Below, piece by piece: positions 15,639 to 23,343 of a stretch of DNA of 64,000 nt; the first letter of the stretch is position 1, and each line of letters starts with the position of its first letter. This DNA comes from an uncultured Oscillospiraceae bacterium (lineage in GTDB: Bacteria > Bacillota > Clostridia > Oscillospirales > Oscillospiraceae): positions 1 through 64,000 of the forward strand of contig CALWXF010000006.1 in NCBI GenBank assembly GCA_944385445.1. The letters run 5' to 3'. A program made the position numbers and the translations under genes. The notes under the pieces were generated by a model that saw only the letters and a program-made list of their open reading frames with translations, was not told the DNA's origin and did no database searches.

Positions 15639-16504
15639 ACGCTGCGGATGGCGGTGATGCTGTCGCTGATCTGACGGGCTACCTGAGGATTGTTCATGGT
15701 GTACAGGTGAATTCCGTCCACTCCAGCGGCGATGAGGTCGGAAATTTGATCAATGGCATAGGCGATGCCCGCCTCCCGCATGGCCTGGGGATGGTCGCCG
15801 TAGCGGGCCAAAATGCGGGTGAGTTTCCGAGGCAGAGAGGCGCCGCACATGGACACCATGCGCTGAATGGAGGATTTGCTCAGTACTGGCATGATACCTG
15901 CTTCAATGGGCACGTCAATCCCAGCCAGGCGGCACCGCTCCCAGAATCGGAGGAAGTCATCATTGTCAAAAAACAGCTGGCTGACCAGATGGGTCACACC
16001 GGCATCCACCTTTTGCTTAAGATATCGGATGTCAGAGACCACGTCGGGACTCTCCGGGTGTCCCTCGGGGTAGCAGGCCCCGGAGATACCAAAGTCCCCA
16101 TTCTGCCGAATCCAGGACACTAGGTCATCCGCATGGATAAAGTCCGTGTGAGATACTGCGTTGGGGTTGTGGTCTCCCCGCAACGCCAGAATGTTCTCCA
16201 CACCTCCGGCCTTGAGGGTATTCATCACGTCCAAGGCGCTCTCCCGGGTACAACCCACACAGGTCAAGTGGGCCATGGCGGTAATATGGTAGTCGTTTTC
16301 AATCATACAGGCGATTTCCTGGGTGGAGTGATTGACATTGCCCCCGCCCCCTGCACCGTAGGTCACACTGATGAAATCAGGACGAATGTCCTTCAGACCA
16401 TCTAAGGTGTGATAGATGCTGTCGATGGGGGAATCCCGCTTGGGCGGGAAGATCTCACAGGAGAACACAGGGCGGCCTTTGCCAAACAATTCTGCAATTT
16501 TCAT
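15635..16504 (-). CDS. metF: 5,10-methylenetetrahydrofolate reductase
   Basis: A 289-residue MTHFR. It reduces methylene-tetrahydrofolate to methyl-tetrahydrofolate, the methyl donor for MetH. The opening VFSCEIFPPKRDS holds the catalytic Glu, followed by DFISVTYGAGGG and HLTCVGCTRESALDVM. The FAD site residues are in NILALRGDHNPN. The start at 16504 has GTGAGGTG upstream. The longer frame reaching 16798 crosses the promoter and is AT-rich and non-coding. First gene of the metF / reactivation protein / metH operon. Confidence 0.95.
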   Translation of the reverse strand: MKIAELFGKGRPVFSCEIFPPKRDSPIDSIYHTLDGLKDIRPDFISVTYGAGGGGNVNHSTQEIACMIENDYHITAMAHLTCVGCTRESALDVMNTLKAGGVENILALRGDHNPNAVSHTDFIHADDLVSWIRQNGDFGISGACYPEGHPESPDVVSDIRYLKQKVDAGVTHLVSQLFFDNDDFLRFWERCRLAGIDVPIEAGIMPVLSKSSIQRMVSMCGASLPRKLTRILARYGDHPQAMREAGIAYAIDQISDLIAAGVDGIHLYTMNNPQVARQISDSITAIRSV

Positions 16505-16555
16505 GGGGCACCTCACTCGTTTGCTTTTTTTCGCTAAATAGCTGCATCTATTGTG

Positions 16556-16584
16556 AGTATACAGGAAAATAAAGCAAAATGCAA
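16556..16584 (-). promoter_or_regulatory. metF operon promoter
   Basis: On the minus strand TTGCAT (16584-16579) is 17 bp from TATACT (16561-16556). The leader before metF would be only about 45 nt, too short for a SAM riboswitch. The rest of the AT-rich gap to 16817 shows no gene or known RNA element. Confidence 0.65.
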
Positions 16585-16817
16585 GATGGCCTGGGAAGCG
16601 GAGAGAAAATGTTAACAAAGTATGAAATATTGATTTTCTCTCTAAAATTCGACCATTTATAAAAAAGTATATATGAAATAATAAAACAGGAAAATTGTCG
16701 TGGTATGGAAGGAGTTTCAAGACAAAAGCGGTACAAATAAAATACGAACGGACAAAACGGATTAGAAGAAAACGGAAAATGCAAGAAAGAAAAAACAATC
16801 TTGCAAGAAAAGAGTGG

Positions 16818-16873
16818 TTGACAAGTCGCCTTCAAGTTTGATACTCTACATATAGTATGTTAAATTTCAAACT
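16818..16873 (+). promoter_or_regulatory. Promoter of the DUF4914 gene with nested inverted repeats
   Basis: TTGACA (16818) is followed after 16 bp by GATACT (16840). Two repeats are nested around the start region: AGTTTGA (16835-16841) with TCAAACT (16867-16873), and inside them ATACT (16841-16845) with AGTAT (16854-16858). This fits an operator over the -10 box, or an RNA hairpin at the 5' end of the message. Confidence 0.6.
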
Positions 16874-16899
16874 ATGTCACGGAAAAGAGGTTGCGGTAC

Positions 16900-18780
16900 A
16901 TGAACGTGTTATTGGAAGAATTTGTGCTCCCTCCCGACCTGGAAAAGATACTGGACAACAGCCCCAGTATCATCATTCCCAAGACGGAGGAGATGCTGTA
17001 CGGCCTGATTTTTGGCAATAACGGGACCAACACCAATCAGGTAGATGTCTGCTACCGGGTCAATGGCGAGTTGGTGAAGGAGGCAGTGGTCTCTCGCTGC
17101 AAGAACGGTGCTGCCGTCAACTTCACTGAGGACTATATGCGCCGCCGTGATCCGGACTGTATGCGCATTGGCGATAATCTCCCCACGGATAAGCCCCGTT
17201 TTAAGGATGTGTATGGTTATGACTTCGAGAAGCTGAAGATCGAGACCTACAAGTGGCTGGCCCGCCAGGAGTTGATTCTGGTGCCCTTTATGGCAGGTGG
17301 TAAGGAGTACGGCTATGAGGCTTTGCTGGTGTGTCCCCGCAATGCGGCCTTCTTTGCCTTTGCCCTGTCTCAACTCCAGGCCTTTGTCAGCGCCAAGGAC
17401 ATCCACAACTTTAAGCCCCGGGCCATCGTCTATGTGGCGCCTCCCTTCCGCCACACCCATTTCAATGGCAGACAGGTGTGCGTACACAATCGTCTGGAGG
17501 ACCGCCACGAGGTGTTCTCTTACAACCTCTATCCCGGCCCTTCTGCCAAAAAGGGTATTTACAGCGTGCTGTTGGATATCGGCGAACAGGAGGGATGGGT
17601 GACTGCCCACGCCTCTGCTGCCCGAATTGTCACTCCTTATGAAAATGAGATGGTGATGATGCACGAGGGCGCATCTGGCGGCGGCAAGAGTGAGCTGCTC
17701 CAGGATGTGCACCGTGTGTCCGATGGCCGTGTGCTGCTGGGTACCAACCTGGAGAACGGCGAGCGGGATTACCTGCACATGAGCGATACCTGTACCATTC
17801 ATCCGGTCACCGATGATATGGCCATCTGCCACCCCTCCTTCCAGAGTGAGAGTGGCAAGCTGGCCCTGTATGACGGTGAGGACGGCTGGTTCCTCCGAGT
17901 GGACGGCATTACCGAGTACGGCAGCGACCCCATGTACGAGCGCATCACCATTGAGAGCGAGAAGCCCTTGATGTTCTTTAACATCGACGGTGTTCCCGGT
18001 GCTACTTGCCTGGTTTGGGACCACACCATGGACTCCAATGGCAAGCCCTGCCCCAACCCCCGTGTGATTATTCCCCGCACCATGGTGGACAACATCGAGA
18101 TGTCCCCTGTGGAGGTGGATGTGCGCAGCTTCGGCGTGCGTATGCCTCCCTCCAGCGCCGCTCACCCTGACTACGGAATTATGGGTCTGATGCACATCAT
18201 CCCCCCTGCTCTGGCTTGGCTGTGGCGTCTGGTGGCCCCCCGTGGCTTTAAGAATCCCAGCATCAGCGGCAACTCCCCCTTGGCCAGTGAGGGCGTGGGC
18301 TCCTATTGGCCCTTTGCCACTGGCCGCAAGGTGGTGCAGGCCAACCTGCTGCTGGAGCAGATTCTGAACTCCCCCAATACCAAGTACGTTCTGATTCCCA
18401 ACCAGCACATCGGTGTGTATCGCATCGGCTTTGCAGCGGAGTGGATTGCCAGAGAGTATCTGGCCCGCCGTGGCGGCGTGAATATGAAGATGGACCGCCT
18501 CTCTCCCGCCCCCTGCTCTCTGCTGGGCTACTGCATGAAGGAGATGAAGGTGGACGGCCAGGAAATCCGTACCACATTCCTTCACCCTGAGACCCAGGAG
18601 CAGATGGGAATGGAGGGTTACCAGAAGGGCGCTCAGATTCTCTATGACTTCTTTGCCAAGGAGTTGGAAGCCTTTGACGTGGAAGAGCTCCACCCCGTGG
18701 GTAAGGAAATTCTTGAGTGCTTCAAGAAGCACGGCACCATCGAAGATTACTGCGCAATTACTCCCCTCGGCCTGAAATGA
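16900..18780 (+). CDS. DUF4914 family P-loop protein, PEPCK-like
   Basis: A 626-residue protein of the DUF4914 family, found in gut Firmicutes and Bacteroidetes and uncharacterised as far as I know. A phosphate-binding loop, GASGGGKS, is at residues 257-264, preceded by HE, and resembles the kinase loop of phosphoenolpyruvate carboxykinase. Downstream patterns such as FFNIDGVPGATCLVW and ANLLLEQILNSPNTKYVLIPNQHIGVYRIG look like a full catalytic fold rather than a transporter or motor. Codon use is strongly biased like that of the PTS genes, suggesting high expression. The ATG at 16900 follows AAAGAGG; the frame extends to a TTG at 16891, which lacks spacing. It is monocistronic with its own promoter and terminator. 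Confidence 0.8.
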   Translation: MNVLLEEFVLPPDLEKILDNSPSIIIPKTEEMLYGLIFGNNGTNTNQVDVCYRVNGELVKEAVVSRCKNGAAVNFTEDYMRRRDPDCMRIGDNLPTDKPRFKDVYGYDFEKLKIETYKWLARQELILVPFMAGGKEYGYEALLVCPRNAAFFAFALSQLQAFVSAKDIHNFKPRAIVYVAPPFRHTHFNGRQVCVHNRLEDRHEVFSYNLYPGPSAKKGIYSVLLDIGEQEGWVTAHASAARIVTPYENEMVMMHEGASGGGKSELLQDVHRVSDGRVLLGTNLENGERDYLHMSDTCTIHPVTDDMAICHPSFQSESGKLALYDGEDGWFLRVDGITEYGSDPMYERITIESEKPLMFFNIDGVPGATCLVWDHTMDSNGKPCPNPRVIIPRTMVDNIEMSPVEVDVRSFGVRMPPSSAAHPDYGIMGLMHIIPPALAWLWRLVAPRGFKNPSISGNSPLASEGVGSYWPFATGRKVVQANLLLEQILNSPNTKYVLIPNQHIGVYRIGFAAEWIAREYLARRGGVNMKMDRLSPAPCSLLGYCMKEMKVDGQEIRTTFLHPETQEQMGMEGYQKGAQILYDFFAKELEAFDVEELHPVGKEILECFKKHGTIEDYCAITPLGLK

Positions 18781-18786
18781 GAACCA

Positions 18787-18832
18787 GTACCCTCAGCTTT
18801 CTGGCAACAGGAAGCTGAGGGTACCTATTTTT
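18787..18832 (+). terminator. Terminator of the DUF4914 gene
   Basis: A 13-bp perfect stem (18787-18799 with 18812-18824) precedes CTATTTTTT. It is directly after the stop codon at 18780. Confidence 0.92.
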
Positions 18833-18922
18833 TGCGCACTTGAAAAGAATACCACTTGTGCTCGGCGTAATTTTTGTTTATGATATAGAAAAGCACTTCA
18901 CGGATGACAGGAGATGGTCATA

Positions 18923-19657
18923 ATGATTTTGGAAATTTGTGTGGACAGCGTGGAGTCCGCCCGTGCCGCAGTGGCGGGAGGAGCGAGTCGTCTGGAGCTG
19001 TGCGGCAATTTGATCATTGGTGGGACCAGTCCAAGCCCCTATCTCATTGAGGCGGTACAGCGACTGGATGTTCCGGTGCGAGTGTTGCTGCGTCCTCGCT
19101 TCGGCGATTTTTTGTATACTCCTTCCGAACAAGAGATTTTGTACAAAGAGGTGGAGATGTGTCGCTCTCTAGGTGTGGATGGCGTGGTGATTGGCGCTCT
19201 GTGCCCGGATGGAACCTTGGATGTTCCCTTCCTCTCCTCTCTGGTTGAGGCTGCCGGGCCTCTGGGGAAAACGCTGCACCGGGCGTTTGATGTCTGTGCG
19301 GATGCCCAACAGGGCCTGGAGACAGCGGTCTGCCTGGGCTTTGATACCATTCTCACTTCTGGTCAGGCAGCCACAGCCCTGGAAGGCGTGGATACACTGA
19401 CACAGCTGCAACAGCAGGCGGATGGACGAATCACTCTGCTGGCAGGCAGTGGCGTGAGCCCGGAGAATATTCCTGTCATCCAGGTACGTACGGGAATTTC
19501 CGCATTCCATATGTCGGGAAAACACACGGTGGAGGGCGGTATGTTGTTCCGCCGGGAGGGGGTCCCCATGGGGTTGCCCTTTGCCAGCGAATATCAGCGA
19601 TTTTACACAGATGAGAGCTTGGTACGCAGCGCTTATGCAGCACTAACCCAAAAATAA
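18923..19657 (+). CDS. cutC: CutC family protein
   Basis: A 244-residue TIM-barrel CutC protein. Family signatures are LEICVDSVESARAA, GGASRLELCGNL, GGTSPS, RPRFGDFLYT, LHRAFDV and the DTILTSGQ motif. CutC was linked to copper handling in bacteria, but its biochemical role is unsettled. The start at 18923 has AGGAG at good spacing; an upstream ATG at 18914 abuts the ribosome site. It lies just ahead of the PTS operon but is separated from it by a promoter and RAT element. Confidence 0.93.
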   Translation: MILEICVDSVESARAAVAGGASRLELCGNLIIGGTSPSPYLIEAVQRLDVPVRVLLRPRFGDFLYTPSEQEILYKEVEMCRSLGVDGVVIGALCPDGTLDVPFLSSLVEAAGPLGKTLHRAFDVCADAQQGLETAVCLGFDTILTSGQAATALEGVDTLTQLQQQADGRITLLAGSGVSPENIPVIQVRTGISAFHMSGKHTVEGGMLFRREGVPMGLPFASEYQRFYTDESLVRSAYAALTQK

Positions 19658-19743
19658 CGAAAAAAACAAAGGTAAATATCAACAAAAATTTCATTGAAAT
19701 TTTGTGAATGAGTCCGGTCTTATCTCTTTTGTCTAAAATACTA

Positions 19744-19772
19744 TTGACAAATCCAAGCTTATTTTATAATAT
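19744..19772 (+). promoter_or_regulatory. Promoter of the PTS operon
   Basis: TTGACA (19744) is followed by the AT-rich -10 region TATAATAT (19765-19772), which allows a 15- or 17-bp spacer. It sits just upstream of the antiterminator target. Confidence 0.7.
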
Positions 19773-19786
19773 TTATCCAGTAGCTT

Positions 19787-19894
19787 GGATTGTTACCGCA
19801 TAGGCGGGCAAAACCGGGACTCACCTTGACGAAATTACAGAGTTGATGTGTCGGGCGGTGCCCAATTCTCTGTTGTGGGTGGGGCCTGGTTTTT
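19787..19894 (+). promoter_or_regulatory. RAT antiterminator target with overlapping terminator
   Basis: Positions 19787-19815 match the ribonucleic antiterminator (RAT) consensus for LicT/BglG proteins: GGATTGTTACCGC, loop, then GGCGGGCAAAACC. Its 3' end overlaps AAAACCGGGAC (from 19810), which pairs in 15 of 16 positions with the arm at 19878-19893, followed by TTTTTCTC. The two structures exclude each other. Binding of the operon's own antiterminator at the RAT would block the terminator and switch on the whole PTS. Confidence 0.9.
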
Positions 19895-19938
19895 CTCTTT
19901 GTTCGTCCTTTTGATTTCTGTTCAGAGGAGGAATTACG

Positions 19939-20787
19939 GTGGTATTCCATGTGCTGAAAACGATCAATAATAACATTGTCAGTTGCTTGGATGAGAACAA
20001 ACAGGAACATATCGTCATGGGACGTGGACTGGGATTCGGTGTCAAGCAAGGAGCGGTGATTGATCAGGAGCGCGTGGAGAAGGTATTCAGTATCTCCAAT
20101 CCAGCCAATCTGGAGCAGTTGAAGGATTTGTTGGCCCGCTGTCCCCAGCCCCAGGTGGAGTTCTGTACAGAGCTGATTCAATATGCCACCCAGGTGCTGG
20201 ACCATCCCCTCAACGAAGGAATTTATCTGACACTGTGCGATCACATCTGCTTTGCCATTCGACGGGCGGAATCCGGGATGGGATTTACCAATGCCCTGCA
20301 CACCGAGGTCCGTCTGTTTTACCCCCAGGAGTATAACATCGGCTGTCACGCATTGACAGAGATCCAGCGTCGTTTCGACGTGACGCTTCCCCAGGATGAG
20401 GCGGCCTCCATTGCCTTGCACCTGGTCAATGCGGAGCATGAGATGTCTTTGGGCATCACGCTGAAGGTTACCCAGGCGCTGGGCCAAATGTTGCACACGC
20501 TGGAGTCCAATGATGAGTTTCAGCTGGACCGCTCAACCATCTACTACGATGAGCTGGTCATCCATCTGAAATTCCTGGCATTGGACCTTTATTCTCAGCG
20601 CAATTCCCATCAGGCAGACGAGCAGTTCTCTGACCTGATTATGCAGGCATTCCCCCAGGAGTATCAGCTGGCGGAAATTCTCACTAAAGACTTGGGAAAA
20701 GCCTGCGGGAAAGAATTATCCAAGGAACAGAAAGCCTATCTGGCTGTTCACTTACACCGCATTAATAAAGGAAAAGAAGGAGAGTGA
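19939..20787 (+). CDS. licT: LicT/BglG-family transcriptional antiterminator
   Basis: A 282-residue antiterminator. The RNA-binding CAT domain is at about 1-58 (HVLKTINNNIVSCLDENKQEHIVMG, GRGLGFG), then two PTS regulation domains: PRD1 (about 65-170) and PRD2 (about 175-280). PRD histidines that the PTS would phosphorylate are visible in CDHICFAI, NALHTEV, ALHLVNAEH and AVHLHRINK. It binds the RAT in its own leader and is active when substrate flow dephosphorylates PRD1. The start is GTG at 19939 after AGGAGG. It is the first gene of a five-gene PTS operon; crr begins 6 bp after its stop. Confidence 0.94.
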   Translation: MVFHVLKTINNNIVSCLDENKQEHIVMGRGLGFGVKQGAVIDQERVEKVFSISNPANLEQLKDLLARCPQPQVEFCTELIQYATQVLDHPLNEGIYLTLCDHICFAIRRAESGMGFTNALHTEVRLFYPQEYNIGCHALTEIQRRFDVTLPQDEAASIALHLVNAEHEMSLGITLKVTQALGQMLHTLESNDEFQLDRSTIYYDELVIHLKFLALDLYSQRNSHQADEQFSDLIMQAFPQEYQLAEILTKDLGKACGKELSKEQKAYLAVHLHRINKGKEGE

Positions 20788-20793
20788 AGGAAC

Positions 20794-21288
20794 ATGGGAC
20801 TATTTGACAAATTGCTGGGCAAGTCTTCGCATGCAGACGATCTGGTGATCTGTGCTCCGATGGACGGCGAGGCTGTTCCCGTCAGCCAGGTCAACGATCC
20901 TACCTTCAGCGAGGAGATTCTGGGCAAGGGTATCGCCATTCGCCCCACCGGCACGCAGGTGGTTGCCCCCTGTGATGCCACTGTGGAGATGATGTTCGAT
21001 ACTGGCCACGCTGTGAGCCTCCAGGCTGACAACGGCGCCGAGGTGCTCATCCATGTGGGTCTGGACACTGTGAACCTGAAGGGTGCTCACTACACCGTTC
21101 ACGCCGCCAACGGCGACAAGGTGAAGAAGGGGCAGCTGCTCATCACCTTTGACCGTGAGGCCATTAAGGCAGACGGTTATGACACCATCACCCCCATGGT
21201 GATCTGCAATTCCGATAACTTTTCCACTGTGGAGGGACACACCGGCCCCGTGAAGGCTGGCGATGTGCTGCTCACTCTGAAAAAGTAA
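20794..21288 (+). CDS. crr: PTS glucose-type IIA component
   Basis: A 164-residue Glc-family IIA protein. It takes phosphate from HPr and passes it to the IIB domain of the permease. His87 in EVLIHVGLDTV is the phosphorylated residue and His72 in GHAVSLQADNG the second active-site histidine. GKGIAIRPTG is the usual surface patch. In many Firmicutes this domain is fused to IIBC; here it is a separate cytoplasmic protein, matching the IICB permease at the end of the operon, which has no IIA. Codon use indicates strong expression. Confidence 0.95.
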   Translation: MGLFDKLLGKSSHADDLVICAPMDGEAVPVSQVNDPTFSEEILGKGIAIRPTGTQVVAPCDATVEMMFDTGHAVSLQADNGAEVLIHVGLDTVNLKGAHYTVHAANGDKVKKGQLLITFDREAIKADGYDTITPMVICNSDNFSTVEGHTGPVKAGDVLLTLKK

Positions 21289-21320
21289 AAAAGAAATCAG
21301 ATAAATTTAGGAGGCACATT

Positions 21321-22943
21321 ATGATACGAGGTTCGGGATTGCCGGTTTGTTCCGGCGTAGCCATTGGCCCAGCTTATCTCTATCGCAAGGGGCAGGCCAC
21401 CCTGCCCGTCTCCTGCGGCGACTCCGCCGTGGAGCAGCAGAAGTTTGACCAGGCTAAGGAGATTGCCCTTTCCCAGCTGCAGCACCTGGTGGATCAGGCC
21501 ACCAAGGAGCTGGGCGAAGAGCAGGCCATGATTCTGGATGTCCAGATGATGATGCTGGACGATTTGGACTATCTGGAGAGCATCCAGGCCAAGATTCAGA
21601 ACGGTCTGGGCGCCGCTCAGGCTGTCAAGCAGACTGGTGAAGAGTTTGCCATGGATTTCGCTTCCATGGACGACGCCTATATGCAGGCTCGTGCCACCGA
21701 CGTGCGTGACGTGTCCACCCGTGTGGTCAACATCCTGTGCGGCGGCAGCTCTGGCTTTGAGATGGATCAGCCCGGCATTCTGATTGCCGAGGACCTGACT
21801 CCCTCTGAGACTGTTCAGCTGCCCAAGGACAAGATTCTGGCTTTCGTCACCCAGCACGGTTCCGCCAACAGCCACACCGCCATTTTGGCCCGCATCATGG
21901 GTATTCCCTCCCTGGTGAAGGCTGACATCGCCATGGACGACTCTCTGAGTGGTCAGATGATGGTGGTAGACTGCATCGAGGGCAACTATTATATCCAGCC
22001 CGATGATGATACCCTGAAGACCATGACCGAGAAGCGTGAGGCTGTGATTCGCCGTCAGCAGGAGCTGGAGGCCTATCGTGGCAAGCCCTCTGTGACCCGC
22101 AACGGTCAGAAGATCAAGCTGTATGCCAACATCGGTAACCCCTCTGACGTGGAGCACGTCATCAAGGGCGACGCCGAGGGCGTTGGTCTGCTGCGCAGCG
22201 AGTTCCTCTACCTGGGCCGTGAGGACTATCCCACTGAGGATGATCTGTATCAGGCCTACCGCAAGGTGGTGGAGGGCCTCCAGGGCCGTCCCTGCGTCAT
22301 CCGTACTCTGGATATCGGTGCTGATAAGCAGGCTGACTACTTTAACCTGGATGCCGAGGAGAACCCCGCTCTGGGTCTGCGTGGCATCCGTATCTGCATC
22401 CGCCGTCCTGAGGTGTTCCGCACCCAGATGCGTGCCATCTATCGTGCCAGCGCTCACGGCCCCGTCAGCGTCATGTTCCCCATGATCGCCTCTGTCTGGG
22501 AAGTCAAGCGTGTGCGTGAGATGTGTGACGCCTTCCGTAAGGAGCTGGAGGAGCAGGGCGTTCCTGTGGGCGAAGTGGAGCACGGCATTATGATCGAGAC
22601 TCCTGCCGCCGCCGTCATCAGCGATGAGCTGGCCAAGGTGGTTGACTTCTTCAGCATTGGTACCAACGACCTGACCCAGTATACCCTGGCTGTGGACCGT
22701 CAGAACCCCTCTCTGGAGGAGTTCGGCGATACCCACCACCCCGCCATCATGCGTCTGCTGCGGATGATTGCCGAGAACGCCCACAAGGCCGGCATCTGGT
22801 GCGGCATCTGCGGTGAGCTGGGTGCTGACCCGTCTCTCACCGAGACCTTCCTGGATATGGGCTACGATGAGTTGTCCGTCTCCCCCACCCGAGTATTGGA
22901 ACTCAGAAAGAAAGTTTGTGAAAGCGAGGGAAAACCCCAATGA
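21321..22943 (+). CDS. ptsI: PTS Enzyme I (phosphoenolpyruvate-protein phosphotransferase)
   Basis: A 540-residue Enzyme I. It takes phosphate from PEP onto His185 in the motif HGSANSHTAILAR, then passes it to HPr. The N-terminal HPr-binding domain is followed by the PEP-binding barrel, with LRSEFLYL, RTLDIGADKQ, GLRGIRICI, MIETPAAA, FFSIGTNDLTQYTLAVDR and the catalytic Cys in GICGE. Length is slightly below the usual 570. AGGAGG precedes the ATG. Its stop overlaps the ptsH start, so the ratio of the two proteins is probably set by coupling. Confidence 0.97.
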   Translation: MIRGSGLPVCSGVAIGPAYLYRKGQATLPVSCGDSAVEQQKFDQAKEIALSQLQHLVDQATKELGEEQAMILDVQMMMLDDLDYLESIQAKIQNGLGAAQAVKQTGEEFAMDFASMDDAYMQARATDVRDVSTRVVNILCGGSSGFEMDQPGILIAEDLTPSETVQLPKDKILAFVTQHGSANSHTAILARIMGIPSLVKADIAMDDSLSGQMMVVDCIEGNYYIQPDDDTLKTMTEKREAVIRRQQELEAYRGKPSVTRNGQKIKLYANIGNPSDVEHVIKGDAEGVGLLRSEFLYLGREDYPTEDDLYQAYRKVVEGLQGRPCVIRTLDIGADKQADYFNLDAEENPALGLRGIRICIRRPEVFRTQMRAIYRASAHGPVSVMFPMIASVWEVKRVREMCDAFRKELEEQGVPVGEVEHGIMIETPAAAVISDELAKVVDFFSIGTNDLTQYTLAVDRQNPSLEEFGDTHHPAIMRLLRMIAENAHKAGIWCGICGELGADPSLTETFLDMGYDELSVSPTRVLELRKKVCESEGKPQ

Positions 22944-23200
22944 CTACCTTTACCTATGTGATTCAAGATCCCCTGGGCATCCACGCCCGTCCCGCCGGCC
23001 AGCTGGCTAAGACTGCCGCTACCTTCGCCGACTGTGACATCAAGGTTTCCGCCAACGGTCAGACCGCCGACGCCAAGCGCATCATGGGCCTGATGAAGCT
23101 GGGCGCCAAGCAGGGCCACACCCTGACCATCACCTGCGAGGGTGGTGACGAGGCCGCCGCTGCCGCTGGCATGGAGGCCTTCCTGAAGGAGAACCTGTAA
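22940..23200 (+). CDS. ptsH: HPr phosphocarrier without the regulatory serine
   Basis: An 86-residue HPr. It relays phosphate from Enzyme I to IIA. His15 in GIHARPAG is the active residue. The site that in Firmicutes carries the regulatory serine (KSIMG in B. subtilis, Ser46) reads KRIMG here, so the residue phosphorylated by HPr kinase is Arg47. The codon is CGC, an unambiguous change. Catabolite repression through HPr(Ser-P) and CcpA would not work with this HPr. The gene overlaps ptsI by 4 bp. Confidence 0.95.
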   Translation: MTTFTYVIQDPLGIHARPAGQLAKTAATFADCDIKVSANGQTADAKRIMGLMKLGAKQGHTLTITCEGGDEAAAAAGMEAFLKENL

Positions 23201-23258
23201 GAGGGGCTCTCCTGCATCTTAATTCGCATACTCCCTGCATTCTTTTTGGGTGTACAAA

Positions 23259-23312
23259 GGTGGCCGTTGTGGGCAACGGCCACCTAAAATAAGGGTCAGC
23301 GGATGCTGACCC
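23259..23312 (+). promoter_or_regulatory. Two intercistronic stem-loops between ptsH and the IICB gene
   Basis: The first hairpin has an 11-bp perfect stem (23259-23269 with 23274-23284); the second has an 8-bp stem (23293-23300 with 23305-23312). Neither is followed by a U tract, so they are probably not terminators. They may protect or process the mRNA and set different levels for the soluble and membrane components. Confidence 0.65.
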
Positions 23313-23343
23313 ATACATCTATTGAGGGAGGGTATCATTTATT

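Noticed and set aside
16505..16817. Possible SAM or cobalamin riboswitch ahead of metF
   Set aside because: The predicted metF leader is only about 45 nt, and no SAM- or B12-type conserved segments are seen in the AT-rich gap.
16909..18732. Long minus-strand frame opposite the DUF4914 gene
   Set aside because: The plus-strand gene has promoter, ribosome site, P-loop and terminator. The other frame is rich in His, Gly and Leu in the way of antisense frames.
21297..22940. Long minus-strand frame opposite ptsI
   Set aside because: Enzyme I motifs are unambiguous on the plus strand; the opposite frame has no motif or start signal.
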